Shown: piece by piece, positions 16,692 through 28,165 of the stretch | How the letters are laid out: each line of letters starts with the position of its first letter | Numbering within the stretch: the stretch's first letter is position 1 | Assembly: GCF_009759685.1 (NCBI RefSeq) | Contig: NZ_CP046654.1 | Span: forward strand, 3,100,001 to 3,164,000 | DNA from: Acinetobacter baumannii | GTDB taxonomy: Bacteria; Pseudomonadota; Gammaproteobacteria; Pseudomonadales; Moraxellaceae | Reading direction: 5' to 3' | Length of the DNA stretch: 64,000 nucleotides | Notes under the pieces: model-generated | Databases searched by the model: none | What the model was told of the DNA's origin: nothing | Seen by the model: the letters and a program-made list of their open reading frames with translations, nothing else | Made by a program: the position numbers and the translations under genes

Positions 16692-19600
16692 TTACGAATA
16701 TTGAGAAACTTCGCTTTGGTATGAATCCAATGCATCATCAATAGTCATGTCCACAGGAGGTGAGGCAACAGGTTGTGGACGAACAGGTTCTGCTGCTTTA
16801 GCTGCCTTAGATTTTACCTGATATTCAATATGAATATTATCCTTACCAAAGTAATCTCTTAATTTTGCAAGAAGTTCATCTAAAGGAGCGACTTTCCATT
16901 GTGGGCCAAGCTGAAGCTCAGCCTGAGCATATGGTTGGTCAATCTGTAACTGTATTGCAATATGCTGATGCATATCGACATTACAATAAGGCAATAATAT
17001 ATTTTGTAGATCTTTTGCCAAACTTGGTTGCAATAGATCATGGGTTAACTTGATTTGAATGCTATTGGCGCGTTTTTGTCTGATTTCATTTAAGCTAAAC
17101 GCTTTGTTCAAGCGTCCCATTGGACGATCAAAACCTTCACGCTCATAGATCTCGCCTTCAAAGACGACTACGCGCTCAACTTGAATAATATCTTTAAAGC
17201 GTTGGAAACGTTCGTGGTTACAGCTGACTTCAATACGTGCTGTTCCGTCGTCAAGCACAATAACAACACGGTTTGGGAAATTCGCTACATCAAGGACAAG
17301 TCCTGCATAAACAGTCGTTACACCGCGACGAGTTGCAGTAATTTCATTAAGTTTTGCAGGAATAAACGCTTTGAGTTCTTGACGATAAACATCAATTGGG
17401 TGACCTGTTAAATATAGTCCAAGTGTATCTTTTTCGCCTTTGAGACGAACTTCATCACTCCATGGCTTAACAGGTTTAGCTGGTTTACGTTGAACTTCTT
17501 CAACTTCACCAAATAAGTCCATAATACCGCTTTCACGGTTACTACGTGCCTGTTCGGCAGCTTGGACAGCTTCTGGCAATTGAGCCATTAGACTTGAACG
17601 TTCAATACCTAAACAATCAAGCGCACCAGCACGGATAAGTGCTTCTAAGGTTCGTTTATTGATTTTTTTCAAATCAATACGATGGCAGAAATCAAATAGG
17701 TCAGTATAAGGCCCTTGTTGGCGACGTGAGTCAATAACAGACTGCATTGCCTGTTCACCAACACCTTTAATTGCCCCTAAACCATAAACAATGGTTTTAT
17801 CATCGCTCGCATGGAAATGATAAGTCGACATATTGACCGATGGCGGTAAGACCTCGAGCCCGTTATTTCGGCAGTCATCAATCAAAAATACGACACTGTC
17901 AGTGTTCTGCATTTCCGATGACATTACTGCTGCCATAAATTCGGCAGGATAGTGGGCTTTTAACCATGCTGTATGGTATGCAACAAGTGCATAGGCTGCG
18001 GCGTGCGATTTGTTAAAACCATAGCCTGCGAACTTTTCCATATAGTCGAAGATATGGTTAGCTGTGCTTTCATCAATACCTTTTTGTCCAGCACCCTCAA
18101 GGAAGATTTGGCGCTGTTTCACCATTTCTTCAGGTTTCTTTTTACCCATTGCACGGCGGAGCAAGTCAGCGCCACCGAGTGTGTAACCTGCACAAATCTG
18201 TGCAGTTTGCATTACCTGTTCTTGGTAAACCATAATCCCGTAGGTTGGTTCTAATACACCTTCTAGCAATGGATGAAGATACTCAAATTCTCCACCATGC
18301 ATACGGTGAATAAAGTCTGGGATCAGATCCATCGGACCCGGACGATATAAAGATACGAACGCAATAATTTCTTCGAATTTACTTGGACGTGCTTCTTTCA
18401 GCATTCGTTTCATACCGACGGATTCAAACTGGAATACCGCGGTTGTATTTGCATCAGCAAAGACAGAATAAGCTTTAGGGTCGTCAAGAGGGACGTGCGA
18501 AATGTTTAAAGGGTCATTGCTATCGCGGTTTTTATTAATATTTTGAATAGCATCTTCAATAACGGTTAAGTTACGTAGACCCAAGAAGTCGAACTTTACG
18601 AGACCTGCAGCTTCTACATCATCTTTATCATACTGTGCTACGCGGTTAGTACCGTCTGCGTCACAAAGCACAGCAGAGAAGTCGGTAATTTTACCGGGTG
18701 CAATAACAACACCACCGGCATGTTTACCTGTATTTCTGGTAATACCTTCTAACTTTAATGCCATTTCCCAAATTTCGCTGGCATCATCATTATCTGGGTT
18801 GGAAGGGTTGGTAACAATATCTTTAAGCTGAGGTTCCATTTCAATCGCAGTTGCCAAATCCACACCAAGTGGCTTAGTTGGAACCATTTTTGAAATACGG
18901 TCAGCTAGACCATAAGACTTTCCTAAAACGCGGGCAACGTCACGAATCGCACCTTTCGCAGCCATCGTACCGAACGTTGCAATCTGAGACACCGCTTCAC
19001 GGCCATAAGTACGTGATACATAATCGATCACACGGTCACGACCTGCGATACAGAAATCGACGTCAAAGTCGGGCATCGATACACGTTCCGGGTTTAAGAA
19101 ACGTTCGAAGAGTAGGTCATAACGAAGTGGATCAAGATCTGTAATTTTTAAGCTATAAGCTACTAATGAACCTGCACCTGAACCACGGCCCGGTCCAACA
19201 GGGACACCATTGTTTTTCGCCCATTGAATGAAGTCCATGACAATCAGGAAGTAACCAGGGAATCCCATTTTCAGGATGATTCCGACTTCATAATCTATTC
19301 GTTCATCATATGGTTTACGAATTTCAGGCCAGTCTTCACCACGCTTTTCGACAGGGTAAAGGTAATTTAAGCGCTCTTCCAAACCTTCTTTTGATAAGTG
19401 CTCAAAATAGGTATCGATGGTAAAACCATCAGGAATTGGGTACTCAGGTAAAAAGTAAGTGCCGAGCTTTAAAGTGACATTACAGCGTTTAGCGATTTGA
19501 TAGGTGTTTTCAATAGCACTAGGAATATCTGAGAACAGCTCAATCATTTCATCAGAAGTTTTGAAATATTGCTCTGGGCTATATAAGCGCGGACGTCGAT

Positions 19601-20255
19601 CATCTGCTAAAACATAACCATCTGCAATACATACACGAGCTTCGTGCGCTTCGAAATCTTCTTTTTCAATAAAGTGCACATCGTTGTGTGCAACAACACC
19701 AATATTATATTTGGCTGCAAGTTTGGCTGCTTCTTGAATAAAGTCTTCTTCGCCAGGACGATCAGTACGTGTTAAGGCTAGATAAACACGATTACCAAAC
19801 TTTTCGATCCACTCTTCAAGTAAAGGTTCTGCTTTTTGCGGGTTAGATGAGCAAAGCATTTGCCCAACATCACTATGTTGGCCAAGTAAAACAATAATAT
19901 CTTGATGCTGCTCTAGGACCCATTCTTTTTGTACACAAGGGATACTGAGTTGTTGACCTTCAATAAAGCCACGCGAAACAATTTCGGTCAGTCCTTTCCA
20001 TCCAATATCACTCATTGCAAGCAAAGTTGCACGATGTTGGGCATCATTAAGACGGATTGTACTACCCAAAATTGGCTTAATGCCTTTCTTAAGGCAAGAA
20101 TTATAAAACTTTACAGCAGCATGAAGGTTAGATAAGTCGGTAAGTGCCAGCGCAGGCATTTCATCCTTTACCGCAGTCTTGACCAAGTCGGGTATGCGAA
20201 CAATCGACTCTGTAATCGAAAATTCTGTGTAAATACCGAGATGAACAAACTGCAT
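16692..20255 (-). CDS. dnaE: DNA polymerase III alpha subunit
   Basis: The 1187-residue protein starts MQFVHLGIYTEFSITESIV; an in-frame extension to 20297 is not typical of the family. It has the PHP domain (first about 270 residues), the palm with PDFDVDFC, which holds the two catalytic aspartates, the GRGSGAGSLVAY motif, the tandem HhH region and an OB fold near ITATRRGVTTVYAGLV. It is the replicative polymerase catalytic subunit and works with DnaQ, HolE and the clamp. The final 200 residues are divergent, as usual for Acinetobacter-like DnaE. It is the first gene of dnaE-trmJ-cysE. Confidence 0.97.
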   Translation of the reverse strand: MQFVHLGIYTEFSITESIVRIPDLVKTAVKDEMPALALTDLSNLHAAVKFYNSCLKKGIKPILGSTIRLNDAQHRATLLAMSDIGWKGLTEIVSRGFIEGQQLSIPCVQKEWVLEQHQDIIVLLGQHSDVGQMLCSSNPQKAEPLLEEWIEKFGNRVYLALTRTDRPGEEDFIQEAAKLAAKYNIGVVAHNDVHFIEKEDFEAHEARVCIADGYVLADDRRPRLYSPEQYFKTSDEMIELFSDIPSAIENTYQIAKRCNVTLKLGTYFLPEYPIPDGFTIDTYFEHLSKEGLEERLNYLYPVEKRGEDWPEIRKPYDERIDYEVGIILKMGFPGYFLIVMDFIQWAKNNGVPVGPGRGSGAGSLVAYSLKITDLDPLRYDLLFERFLNPERVSMPDFDVDFCIAGRDRVIDYVSRTYGREAVSQIATFGTMAAKGAIRDVARVLGKSYGLADRISKMVPTKPLGVDLATAIEMEPQLKDIVTNPSNPDNDDASEIWEMALKLEGITRNTGKHAGGVVIAPGKITDFSAVLCDADGTNRVAQYDKDDVEAAGLVKFDFLGLRNLTVIEDAIQNINKNRDSNDPLNISHVPLDDPKAYSVFADANTTAVFQFESVGMKRMLKEARPSKFEEIIAFVSLYRPGPMDLIPDFIHRMHGGEFEYLHPLLEGVLEPTYGIMVYQEQVMQTAQICAGYTLGGADLLRRAMGKKKPEEMVKQRQIFLEGAGQKGIDESTANHIFDYMEKFAGYGFNKSHAAAYALVAYHTAWLKAHYPAEFMAAVMSSEMQNTDSVVFLIDDCRNNGLEVLPPSVNMSTYHFHASDDKTIVYGLGAIKGVGEQAMQSVIDSRRQQGPYTDLFDFCHRIDLKKINKRTLEALIRAGALDCLGIERSSLMAQLPEAVQAAEQARSNRESGIMDLFGEVEEVQRKPAKPVKPWSDEVRLKGEKDTLGLYLTGHPIDVYRQELKAFIPAKLNEITATRRGVTTVYAGLVLDVANFPNRVVIVLDDGTARIEVSCNHERFQRFKDIIQVERVVVFEGEIYEREGFDRPMGRLNKAFSLNEIRQKRANSIQIKLTHDLLQPSLAKDLQNILLPYCNVDMHQHIAIQLQIDQPYAQAELQLGPQWKVAPLDELLAKLRDYFGKDNIHIEYQVKSKAAKAAEPVRPQPVASPPVDMTIDDALDSYQSEVSQYS

Positions 20256-20436
20256 AAACCAATCCTTAATGCGACCGCAGCATAGTTTAACACGCAAAGT
20301 TCAAACGAAATGCTTAATATTTTGGCAACTGTTATGGATTTTAGTATTTAAACAGAAGGTTGAGAACACGAAAGTGAAGGATTGATCAAAGTTGTTCTTT
20401 TATTTTTAAATAGAAAATTAAAGCGAATAAAAAGAA

Positions 20437-20460
20437 CCAGCCCAAATTGATTTGGGCTGG
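20437..20460 (-). terminator. Terminator after ansB
   Basis: On the leftward strand CCAGCCCAAA pairs with TTTGGGCTGG, followed by TTCTTTTTATT. It lies 10 bp downstream of the asparaginase stop codon. Confidence 0.85.
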
Positions 20461-20469
20461 CTAGAAATT

Positions 20470-22220
<1,751 letters not shown>

Positions 22221-23528
22221 TTAAGCGATTGTTTGTTCTTGAGTTGATTTAATTAATACAGGCTCTGGTAATTCTTCAGTATCTGCCACTTTATCGCCTT
22301 CAAGCTTGGCAACAACTGCGGTCGCAATACTGTTACCTACTACATTTGTTGCAGTACGGCCCATATCAAGGAACTGATCAATACCAAGTAATAATAGAAT
22401 GCCGGCTTCAGGCAAATGGAACATTGTGAGTGTTGCCGAGATAACCACAATAGAAGCTCTTGAAACACCCGCAATACCTTTACTTGTCACCATAAGCGTT
22501 AACAAAATCAAGATTTGTTGAGTGAAGCTCAGATCAATATTGTAAGCTTGGGCGATAAAGAGTACCGCAAAGGTGGTGTACATCATCGAACCATCAAGGT
22601 TAAATGAATAACCCAAAGGTAAAATGAAGCTAGTTACTTTTTTAGGCACGCCGAACTTATTTAAAGCATCCATAACTTTAGGATAGGCTGATTCACTTGA
22701 AGCTGTAGCAAAAGCAAGTGTTACAGGTTCACGAATCAATTTACCTAAACGGAAGATATCTTTTTTAAGTACGATTGCGCCAACAGAGAACAAAATGACC
22801 CAAAGTAATAGCAGACCGAAGTAGAATTCTGCGATTAAAATGCCATAATCAACAATTAAGCCTAAGCCTTGTACTGTAATTGCTGAAGCGATTGCAGCAA
22901 ATACTGCAAAAGGTGCGAACATCATTACGTAGTCAGTAATGCGAAACATGATTTTACTGAGTTCATCAGTTAAGCGAATGATAACTGAGTCTTTTTCTTT
23001 GCCCTGATTTACAAAAGCAAGAGCTGAACCAAAGAAAATAGAGAAAACAAGGACTTGTAAAATATCATTGTTCGCCATTGCTTCTGCAATGCTGCGTGGG
23101 AACACGTGACTCAAGAATGATTGCAAGGTAAAACCAGTAGTTGTTGGGAGAGAAGAACTACTAAGTTGTTGAGCTGTTGGTAATGCTAGGTCTAGCGCCG
23201 CGCCAGGTTGGAAAAAGTTTGCTAAACCCATACCGATGGCAAGTGAGACAAACGAAGCGGTAATAAACCAAGTCATTGACTTAAGTGTAATGCTACCAAT
23301 TGAAGTTGATTTGCCCATTGACACAATGCCACACACAATTGTAGCAAATACCAATGGGGCAATAATCATTTTGATGAGACGTAAAAAGATATCTGTGACG
23401 ATGTTGAAATAAGAAGCGATTTGCTTCAGTTGCTCGCCTTCATTAAAGAAGTGATGACAGATCCAACCCGTCAATACTCCTAGTAAAATAGCAACCACAA
23501 TATACTTGAGCAATTTCTTTTGCTTCAT
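22221..23528 (-). CDS. gltP: Glutamate/aspartate:proton symporter (DAACS family)
   Basis: The 435-residue inner-membrane protein shows the family motifs ASSESAYPKVMDALNKFGVP (serine-rich hairpin HP1), GYSFNLDGSMMYTTFAVLFI (the unwound TM7), GIAGVSRASIVVISATLTMF (HP2) and LGIDQFLDMGRTATNVVGNS (substrate aspartate and asparagine in TM8). Members import glutamate, aspartate or C4-dicarboxylates. These motifs favour the amino-acid carriers (GltP/GltT), but dicarboxylates cannot be ruled out. It lies next to the periplasmic asparaginase. The leader holds a 10-bp inverted repeat. Confidence 0.88.
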   Translation of the reverse strand: MKQKKLLKYIVVAILLGVLTGWICHHFFNEGEQLKQIASYFNIVTDIFLRLIKMIIAPLVFATIVCGIVSMGKSTSIGSITLKSMTWFITASFVSLAIGMGLANFFQPGAALDLALPTAQQLSSSSLPTTTGFTLQSFLSHVFPRSIAEAMANNDILQVLVFSIFFGSALAFVNQGKEKDSVIIRLTDELSKIMFRITDYVMMFAPFAVFAAIASAITVQGLGLIVDYGILIAEFYFGLLLLWVILFSVGAIVLKKDIFRLGKLIREPVTLAFATASSESAYPKVMDALNKFGVPKKVTSFILPLGYSFNLDGSMMYTTFAVLFIAQAYNIDLSFTQQILILLTLMVTSKGIAGVSRASIVVISATLTMFHLPEAGILLLLGIDQFLDMGRTATNVVGNSIATAVVAKLEGDKVADTEELPEPVLIKSTQEQTIA

Positions 23529-23993
23529 AGGAACCTCTATCCTTTGGGTTCAATCATCTTTTAGATGGGATAACGATGATTGAAAGCTTTCCTTGTAGTT
23601 CAGTTCGGTCCTGTAACTGATTTCATCTTCCTAAATTTGCATCAGTATTAACCGAATCGAATATGGTGATGTTGTTATGGGAAGGGATTGTTGCTCGATT
23701 TTGAAGCAGTGTGAAATGCAAAAAAATATCAACTTATGCATTTTTTGCATAATAACGAAAGGAGGAATAGGGGATAAATATAATAATTTAAACGTTTGGT
23801 AAAAAAATATGGATGAGATTTTTTGAGAAAATAATTCTTATATATTATTTTTAAAAGTTTATATTATTCAGTATATTAATTTGGTTTATTGATCTGATTA
23901 AAATAGGTGATATTAGTTATTAAATAATTATTTAAATGATGTAAAAATAAAAAAAGGCACCTAATTTAAGATACCTTTTTTATTATGCATTTT
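23529..23993. promoter_or_regulatory. gltP leader/promoter region with inverted repeat
   Basis: The gap contains the terminator of alaA (23949-23982) and the upstream region of gltP. TTCAATCATC (23549-23558) and GATGATTGAA (23575-23584) form a perfect 10-bp inverted repeat just before the gltP RBS. A second small hairpin TTATGCA/TGCATAA lies at 23734-23752. Either could be an operator or mRNA leader structure; the function is inferred from position only. Confidence 0.45.
23949..23982 (-). terminator. Terminator after alaA
   Basis: An A-run with GGCACCT pairs imperfectly with AGATACC and a T-run, directly downstream of the aminotransferase stop codon on the leftward strand. Confidence 0.7.
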
Positions 23994-25424
23994 TTAACGG
24001 CGATTGGCCAAGAAACGACCTAAACGGCCAATTGCTTCACGTAATTCGTTTTCTGCCGGTAAGAAAACAACACGGAAATGGTCTGGTGTTGGCCAGTTAA
24101 AACCTGTTCCTTGAACTAATAGTACTTTTTCAGCACGAAGTAAATCTAACATTAACTTTTCATCATCTTCGATTGGGTAAATGTTAGGGTCAAGACACGG
24201 GAAGCAATACATCGCACCTTCTGGTTTAACACAGCTTACCCCAGGAATTTCATTTAACATTTCCCATGCGATATTACGCTGTTCATATAAGCGTCCCCCT
24301 GGTCGGATCAAGTCATTAATAGACTGATAGCCACCAAGCGCTGTTTGAATTGCATACTGAGCTTGTACGTTTGCACATAAACGCATTGAAGCTAACATAT
24401 CCAGACCTTCGATATAGTCTGCTGCACGGCTCTTATCGCCTGTGATTGCCATCCAGCCTGAACGGAAACCAGCAATACGATATGCTTTTGATAGCCCATT
24501 GAAAGAAATACATAATTGGTCGCCTGCTAAAGAAGCAACAGCAACATGTTCAATGCCATCGTAAACGATTTTGTCGTAAATTTCGTCAGCAAATAAAATC
24601 AGGTCATGTTTCTTTGCAAGTGCCACAATTTGCTCAAGCACATGACGTGGATATACCGAACCAGTTGGGTTGTTCGGATTGATAATGACAATACCACGTG
24701 TGTTTGAAGTAATTTTACTTTCAATATCGGCAATATCAGGATACCAACTGTTTTCTTCATCACACTTATAGTGAATGGCTGTACCGCCTGACAGGTTAAC
24801 GGCAGCTGTCCAAAGCGGATAGTCCGGCATCGGAATGAGCATTTCATCACCATCATCGAGTAGGCCTTGCATAGCCATGACAATGAGTTCAGATACACCA
24901 TTACCGATATACACGTCATTAACGTGCATATTTAAGATGCCTTTTTGCTGGTAGTACTGGCAGATTGCTTTACGTGCCGGAAAGATACCTTTTGAATCTA
25001 CATAACCAATTGCATTTGGTAGGTTTAAAGCAACGTCATTAATAATTTCTTGTGGTGCTTCAAAACCAAATGGGGCAGGGTTGCCGATATTCAGCTTAAT
25101 GATTTTATGTCCTTGCTCTTCCATTTCATTGGCGGCTCGTAATACTGGTCCGCGAATGTCATAACAAACATGCTCAAGCTTCGATGATTTTTTAATTTCT
25201 CGGGAAGTTGGCATGGATTGGAGAGTAGCAGTATTTTTAGACATAGCTGGATTCACTTTTGCATATCGGTATAAATAACTTTTAAATGTTTTGACTGTTA
25301 CCAAATTCAGATCATGTTGATCTTTAAGTAATTCAACAATTTTTTCATGGGTAAAGCCCGATTGCTGATATTGTTTGATAACTGGTAATAGTTGCTGGAA
25401 AAGCACACTTTTTTTCTGAGACAT
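23994..25424 (-). CDS. alaA: AlaA-like pyridoxal-phosphate aminotransferase with extra N-terminal domain
   Basis: From about residue 75 this 476-residue protein is a class I aminotransferase close to AlaA (glutamate-pyruvate aminotransferase): LNIGNPAPFGFEAP, IVIINPNNPTGSVYP, LFADEIYDKIVYD and the PLP-lysine motif SFNGLSKAYRIAGFRSGW. AlaA transfers amino groups between glutamate and pyruvate. Ordinary AlaA is about 405 residues; this one carries about 70 more at the N-terminus, with FQQLLPVIKQYQQSGFTHEK and TVKTFKSYLYRYAKV. These resemble small helix-turn-helix modules seen in plasmid proteins (inference). The ATG at 25424 is the best start. Confidence 0.88.
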   Translation of the reverse strand: MSQKKSVLFQQLLPVIKQYQQSGFTHEKIVELLKDQHDLNLVTVKTFKSYLYRYAKVNPAMSKNTATLQSMPTSREIKKSSKLEHVCYDIRGPVLRAANEMEEQGHKIIKLNIGNPAPFGFEAPQEIINDVALNLPNAIGYVDSKGIFPARKAICQYYQQKGILNMHVNDVYIGNGVSELIVMAMQGLLDDGDEMLIPMPDYPLWTAAVNLSGGTAIHYKCDEENSWYPDIADIESKITSNTRGIVIINPNNPTGSVYPRHVLEQIVALAKKHDLILFADEIYDKIVYDGIEHVAVASLAGDQLCISFNGLSKAYRIAGFRSGWMAITGDKSRAADYIEGLDMLASMRLCANVQAQYAIQTALGGYQSINDLIRPGGRLYEQRNIAWEMLNEIPGVSCVKPEGAMYCFPCLDPNIYPIEDDEKLMLDLLRAEKVLLVQGTGFNWPTPDHFRVVFLPAENELREAIGRLGRFLANRR

Positions 25425-25664
25425 GTTTTGTCCTATACAACCGTGCCACCCAAGAATAGCACCATCTTTGCTTCCTTAAAAGGAAATAAAATAAAAAAAT
25501 GCTTTCTTTTGTTTTTGTATTTTGCTTACTTTTTGCTTTCTGTTACTTAGATGTTTAAAATCCAACAAATTTTACGTTCAGAGACTAGTGTTTTTTTGAT
25601 GAATGGCGTAAATATAAAATACGATTATCAATTTATGTTTACATCAGAATAAAAGGTGCAGGTC

Positions 25665-26084
25665 ATGGGAAAAGTTAATAAAACAGACCGAGAATGGCAA
25701 AGAGAGTTATCACCTGAAGAATATCGGATAACGCGACAAAAGGGCACTGAACCAGCATTTACGGGGCAATACTGGAATACTAAGCAACATGGCACTTATG
25801 TTTGTCGTTGTTGTGGCGCGGAATTGTTTTCGTCAGATGCAAAGTATGATAGTGGTTGTGGTTGGCCAAGTTTCTTTCGCCCTCTGAATGGAAGCGTTAT
25901 TGATGAACATGAAGATTTAACGCATGGTATGGTCAGAACGGAAATTGTTTGTCATGATTGCGAAGCTCATCTTGGGCATGTTTTTGAAGATGGACCACAG
26001 CCGACAGGTTTGCGCTACTGTGTGAACTCGGCATCATTACAACTGAAAACACAAGAAAAAAATGATGAGGAAACCTATCCATGA
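25665..26084 (+). CDS. msrB: Peptide methionine-R-sulfoxide reductase MsrB
   Basis: The 139-residue protein starts [20 protein letters not shown], with AAGG 8-11 bases upstream; a GTG nine bases earlier is less likely. The zinc-binding CxxC pairs lie in [11 protein letters not shown] and [13 protein letters not shown], and the catalytic cysteine is in [20 protein letters not shown] is also conserved. It reduces methionine-R-sulfoxide in proteins with thioredoxin. The end overlaps the next ORF by 4 bp (ATGA), so it is coupled to the glutathione-peroxidase gene, making a small oxidative-repair operon. Confidence 0.95.
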   Translation: MGKVNKTDREWQRELSPEEYRITRQKGTEPAFTGQYWNTKQHGTYVCRCCGAELFSSDAKYDSGCGWPSFFRPLNGSVIDEHEDLTHGMVRTEIVCHDCEAHLGHVFEDGPQPTGLRYCVNSASLQLKTQEKNDEETYP

Positions 26085-26566
26085 GTAACATTTATCAGTT
26101 TGAAGCTGAATTGTTAGAGGGAGATATTAAACAATTCGCTGATTACAAAGGTAAAGTTTTATTAATTGTAAATACTGCAAGTAAATGTGGTTTTACTCCA
26201 CAGTTTGCGGGCCTCGAAAAACTTTATGAAAAATATAAAGACCAAGGTTTAGAAGTTTTAGGTTTTCCCTGCAATCAGTTTGGTGGGCAAGATCCCGGAA
26301 GCAATAAAGAGATAGGTACATTCTGCCAGCGTAACTATGGAGTGAAATTCCCTATGTTTGCCAAAGTAGATGTAAAAGGTCCTGAAGCTCATGTGATCTT
26401 TAGATATTTAACCCGTGAAGCAAAAGGAATTTTAGGAAGCAGTACTATTAAATGGAACTTTACCAAGTTTTTAGTTGGTAAAGATGGTTCGGTTTTAAAT
26501 CGTTATGCACCAACAACCAAGCCTGAAGCATTGGAAGCTGATATTGAAAAAGCATTAGCGAGTTAA
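26081..26566 (+). CDS. Glutathione peroxidase-family thiol peroxidase
   Basis: The 161-residue thioredoxin-fold protein has the peroxidatic cysteine in [20 protein letters not shown] (cysteine in place of selenocysteine). [15 protein letters not shown] carries the catalytic glutamine and the probable resolving cysteine, and [16 protein letters not shown] supplies the Trp and Asn of the tetrad. Bacterial members usually use thioredoxin rather than glutathione to reduce hydroperoxides. It overlaps msrB and its stop overlaps the AraC start, so all three are translated together. Confidence 0.94.
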   Translation: MSNIYQFEAELLEGDIKQFADYKGKVLLIVNTASKCGFTPQFAGLEKLYEKYKDQGLEVLGFPCNQFGGQDPGSNKEIGTFCQRNYGVKFPMFAKVDVKGPEAHVIFRYLTREAKGILGSSTIKWNFTKFLVGKDGSVLNRYAPTTKPEALEADIEKALAS

Positions 26567-27411
26567 TGGGTTCAATGAACGCTATTCCTCAAACTTTCGA
26601 GTTTTGGCAAGATCGGCGAATGCCTTATATGGAAACCCGAAGGTCATGTTTTGGCAGAACATGTTATAAGTCTCATAGCCATCCAACATTTTCAATTGGT
26701 GCTATAGATGAGGGGAATAGTGTTTTTCAAAGTTCTTTTGGCACTGCACAAAAGATCTCGGCGGGTACATTAGTCATTGTGCCCGCACATGTTGAGCATT
26801 CATGTAATCCTATGCCAAATCAGGCATGGAGTTACCAGATGCTTCATTTAGATCTAGCATGGTTAAATCAACTGTATTCAGAATTTCAAGAGCAAGGTCT
26901 TGATTTACATATACCTCAGCATAAGCCGCTCATTATAAAAGACGAATCTTTATATGAAGCTTTTACTGAAATGAATGAGACATTATTTGATGCGCAAAAA
27001 TTAATTTTTGAAAAAGAGCAGTCTCTTCTCCATTGCCTGATTCATTTGTTATTACCTCATTTTATTTTAGAAGAAATACAAAAGCCTCAATATTTATATA
27101 AAGACTTTTTAAACCTGATCGATGTGATTTCATCCTCAGAGGGTTTTATTTCTTTAGAAGAACTTGCTCAACGAGTAGGTTTAAGCAGATATGCAATCAT
27201 ACGTCTATTCAAAGCAAATGTAGGTTTAACTCCACATGCATTTCAAATTAATTTAAAAATTAATCAGGCTCGAGAGCAGCTCAAACAAGGCGTGCCACTT
27301 GCCGAATTGGCTGTAAATTTAGGTTTTAGTGATCAAAGTCATTTCCATAAAGCTTTTAAAGCACATACAGGGGTAACTCCTCGGCAGTTCCAGCTCGCAG
27401 CCGCGCAATAA
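26566..27411 (+). CDS. AraC-family transcriptional regulator
   Basis: The 281-residue protein has an N-terminal cupin-like sensor domain (SHSHPTFSIGAIDEGN, LVIVPAHVEHSCNPMP). Its C-terminal double helix-turn-helix reads SLEELAQRVGLSRYAIIRLFKA and PLAELAVNLGFSDQSHFHKAFKAHTGVTPRQFQ. The start overlaps the gpx stop (TAATG). A LysE-type exporter follows 64 bp downstream on the same strand. In many bacteria an AraC regulator of this shape controls such an exporter (inference). The effector is unknown. Confidence 0.92.
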   Translation: MGSMNAIPQTFEFWQDRRMPYMETRRSCFGRTCYKSHSHPTFSIGAIDEGNSVFQSSFGTAQKISAGTLVIVPAHVEHSCNPMPNQAWSYQMLHLDLAWLNQLYSEFQEQGLDLHIPQHKPLIIKDESLYEAFTEMNETLFDAQKLIFEKEQSLLHCLIHLLLPHFILEEIQKPQYLYKDFLNLIDVISSSEGFISLEELAQRVGLSRYAIIRLFKANVGLTPHAFQINLKINQAREQLKQGVPLAELAVNLGFSDQSHFHKAFKAHTGVTPRQFQLAAAQ

Positions 27412-27475
27412 TTTACAAGAAATTGTTTAGCTCTATTTCTAAGATTTTCCAGACTGTTTTACAGATGAAGCTGTT

Positions 27476-28108
27476 ATGGAAGTTTTTTTAGTTATTGCAT
27501 TTACTCATTTTTTAGCACTCTTATCACCGGGTCCAGATTTCTTTCTTATTCTCACTAGTCTTCTACAAAAAGGACACCGTTATACATATGGTATTGTTCT
27601 AGGAATCACTTTGGGAAATGCTTTAATTCTGGTTGGATGCCTGTTTAGTTTTATGTTGCTTGGAAATCTAAGTAGTATCTTACTTTTAATATTTAAATGG
27701 CTTGGCGCTTTGTATTTGGCTTATTTGAGTTTTCTTTGTTTTAATGCAGCCCGATCTACAGTTCTAAATTTCTCAACCGATGTAAATAATTTAAGTGACC
27801 AAGCAGAAGATAAGCGCAACAAAATTAAAAGCTTGGTATTAGGTTTGCAATCGAGTCTTCTAAATCCAAAAAATATTATGTTTTATAGTAGCTTAATGCT
27901 GCTTATACAACATAAATTTAGTTTATTTCAAAAACTGCTTATGAGTGTATGGATGGTCGGTGTGGTGTTAATCTGGAATATCTTATTGGTTAAACTGCTA
28001 GCCTATGAACGAATCTTAGTCAAAATTAAGCGCTCTGCAACAGGTTTATATTATTGTTCTGCGGTAGCTTTTATTCTTTTTGCTGTGCTTTTGATTACAT
28101 ATAAATAG
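27476..28108 (+). CDS. LysE-family amino-acid exporter
   Basis: The 210-residue membrane protein has six hydrophobic stretches and the family motif LLSPGPDFFLILTSLLQKGH near the N-terminus. KWLGALYLAYLSFLCFNAAR and LLNPKNIMFYSSLM are also conserved. Members of the RhtB/LysE family export amino acids such as threonine, lysine or homoserine lactone. The substrate is not deducible. It follows an AraC regulator that is a likely controller. Confidence 0.9.
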   Translation: MEVFLVIAFTHFLALLSPGPDFFLILTSLLQKGHRYTYGIVLGITLGNALILVGCLFSFMLLGNLSSILLLIFKWLGALYLAYLSFLCFNAARSTVLNFSTDVNNLSDQAEDKRNKIKSLVLGLQSSLLNPKNIMFYSSLMLLIQHKFSLFQKLLMSVWMVGVVLIWNILLVKLLAYERILVKIKRSATGLYYCSAVAFILFAVLLITYK

Positions 28109-28118
28109 TGTTATAGCC

Positions 28119-28153
28119 CAGTTGTACAACCTGAGTAAAAGGCTGTACAACTG
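28119..28153. terminator. Hairpin between convergent lysE-type gene and dapC
   Basis: CAGTTGTACA and TGTACAACTG form a perfect 10-bp stem with a 15-base loop between two convergent genes. It lacks a clear T-run, so the terminator role is tentative. Confidence 0.45.
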
Positions 28154-28165
28154 CTAAGAAGAGGC

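Noticed and set aside
20256..20297. Longer N-terminus for DnaE (14 extra residues)
   Set aside because: DnaE proteins begin close to MQFVHLGIYTEFS-like sequence, and the extra residues are unlike any family extension.
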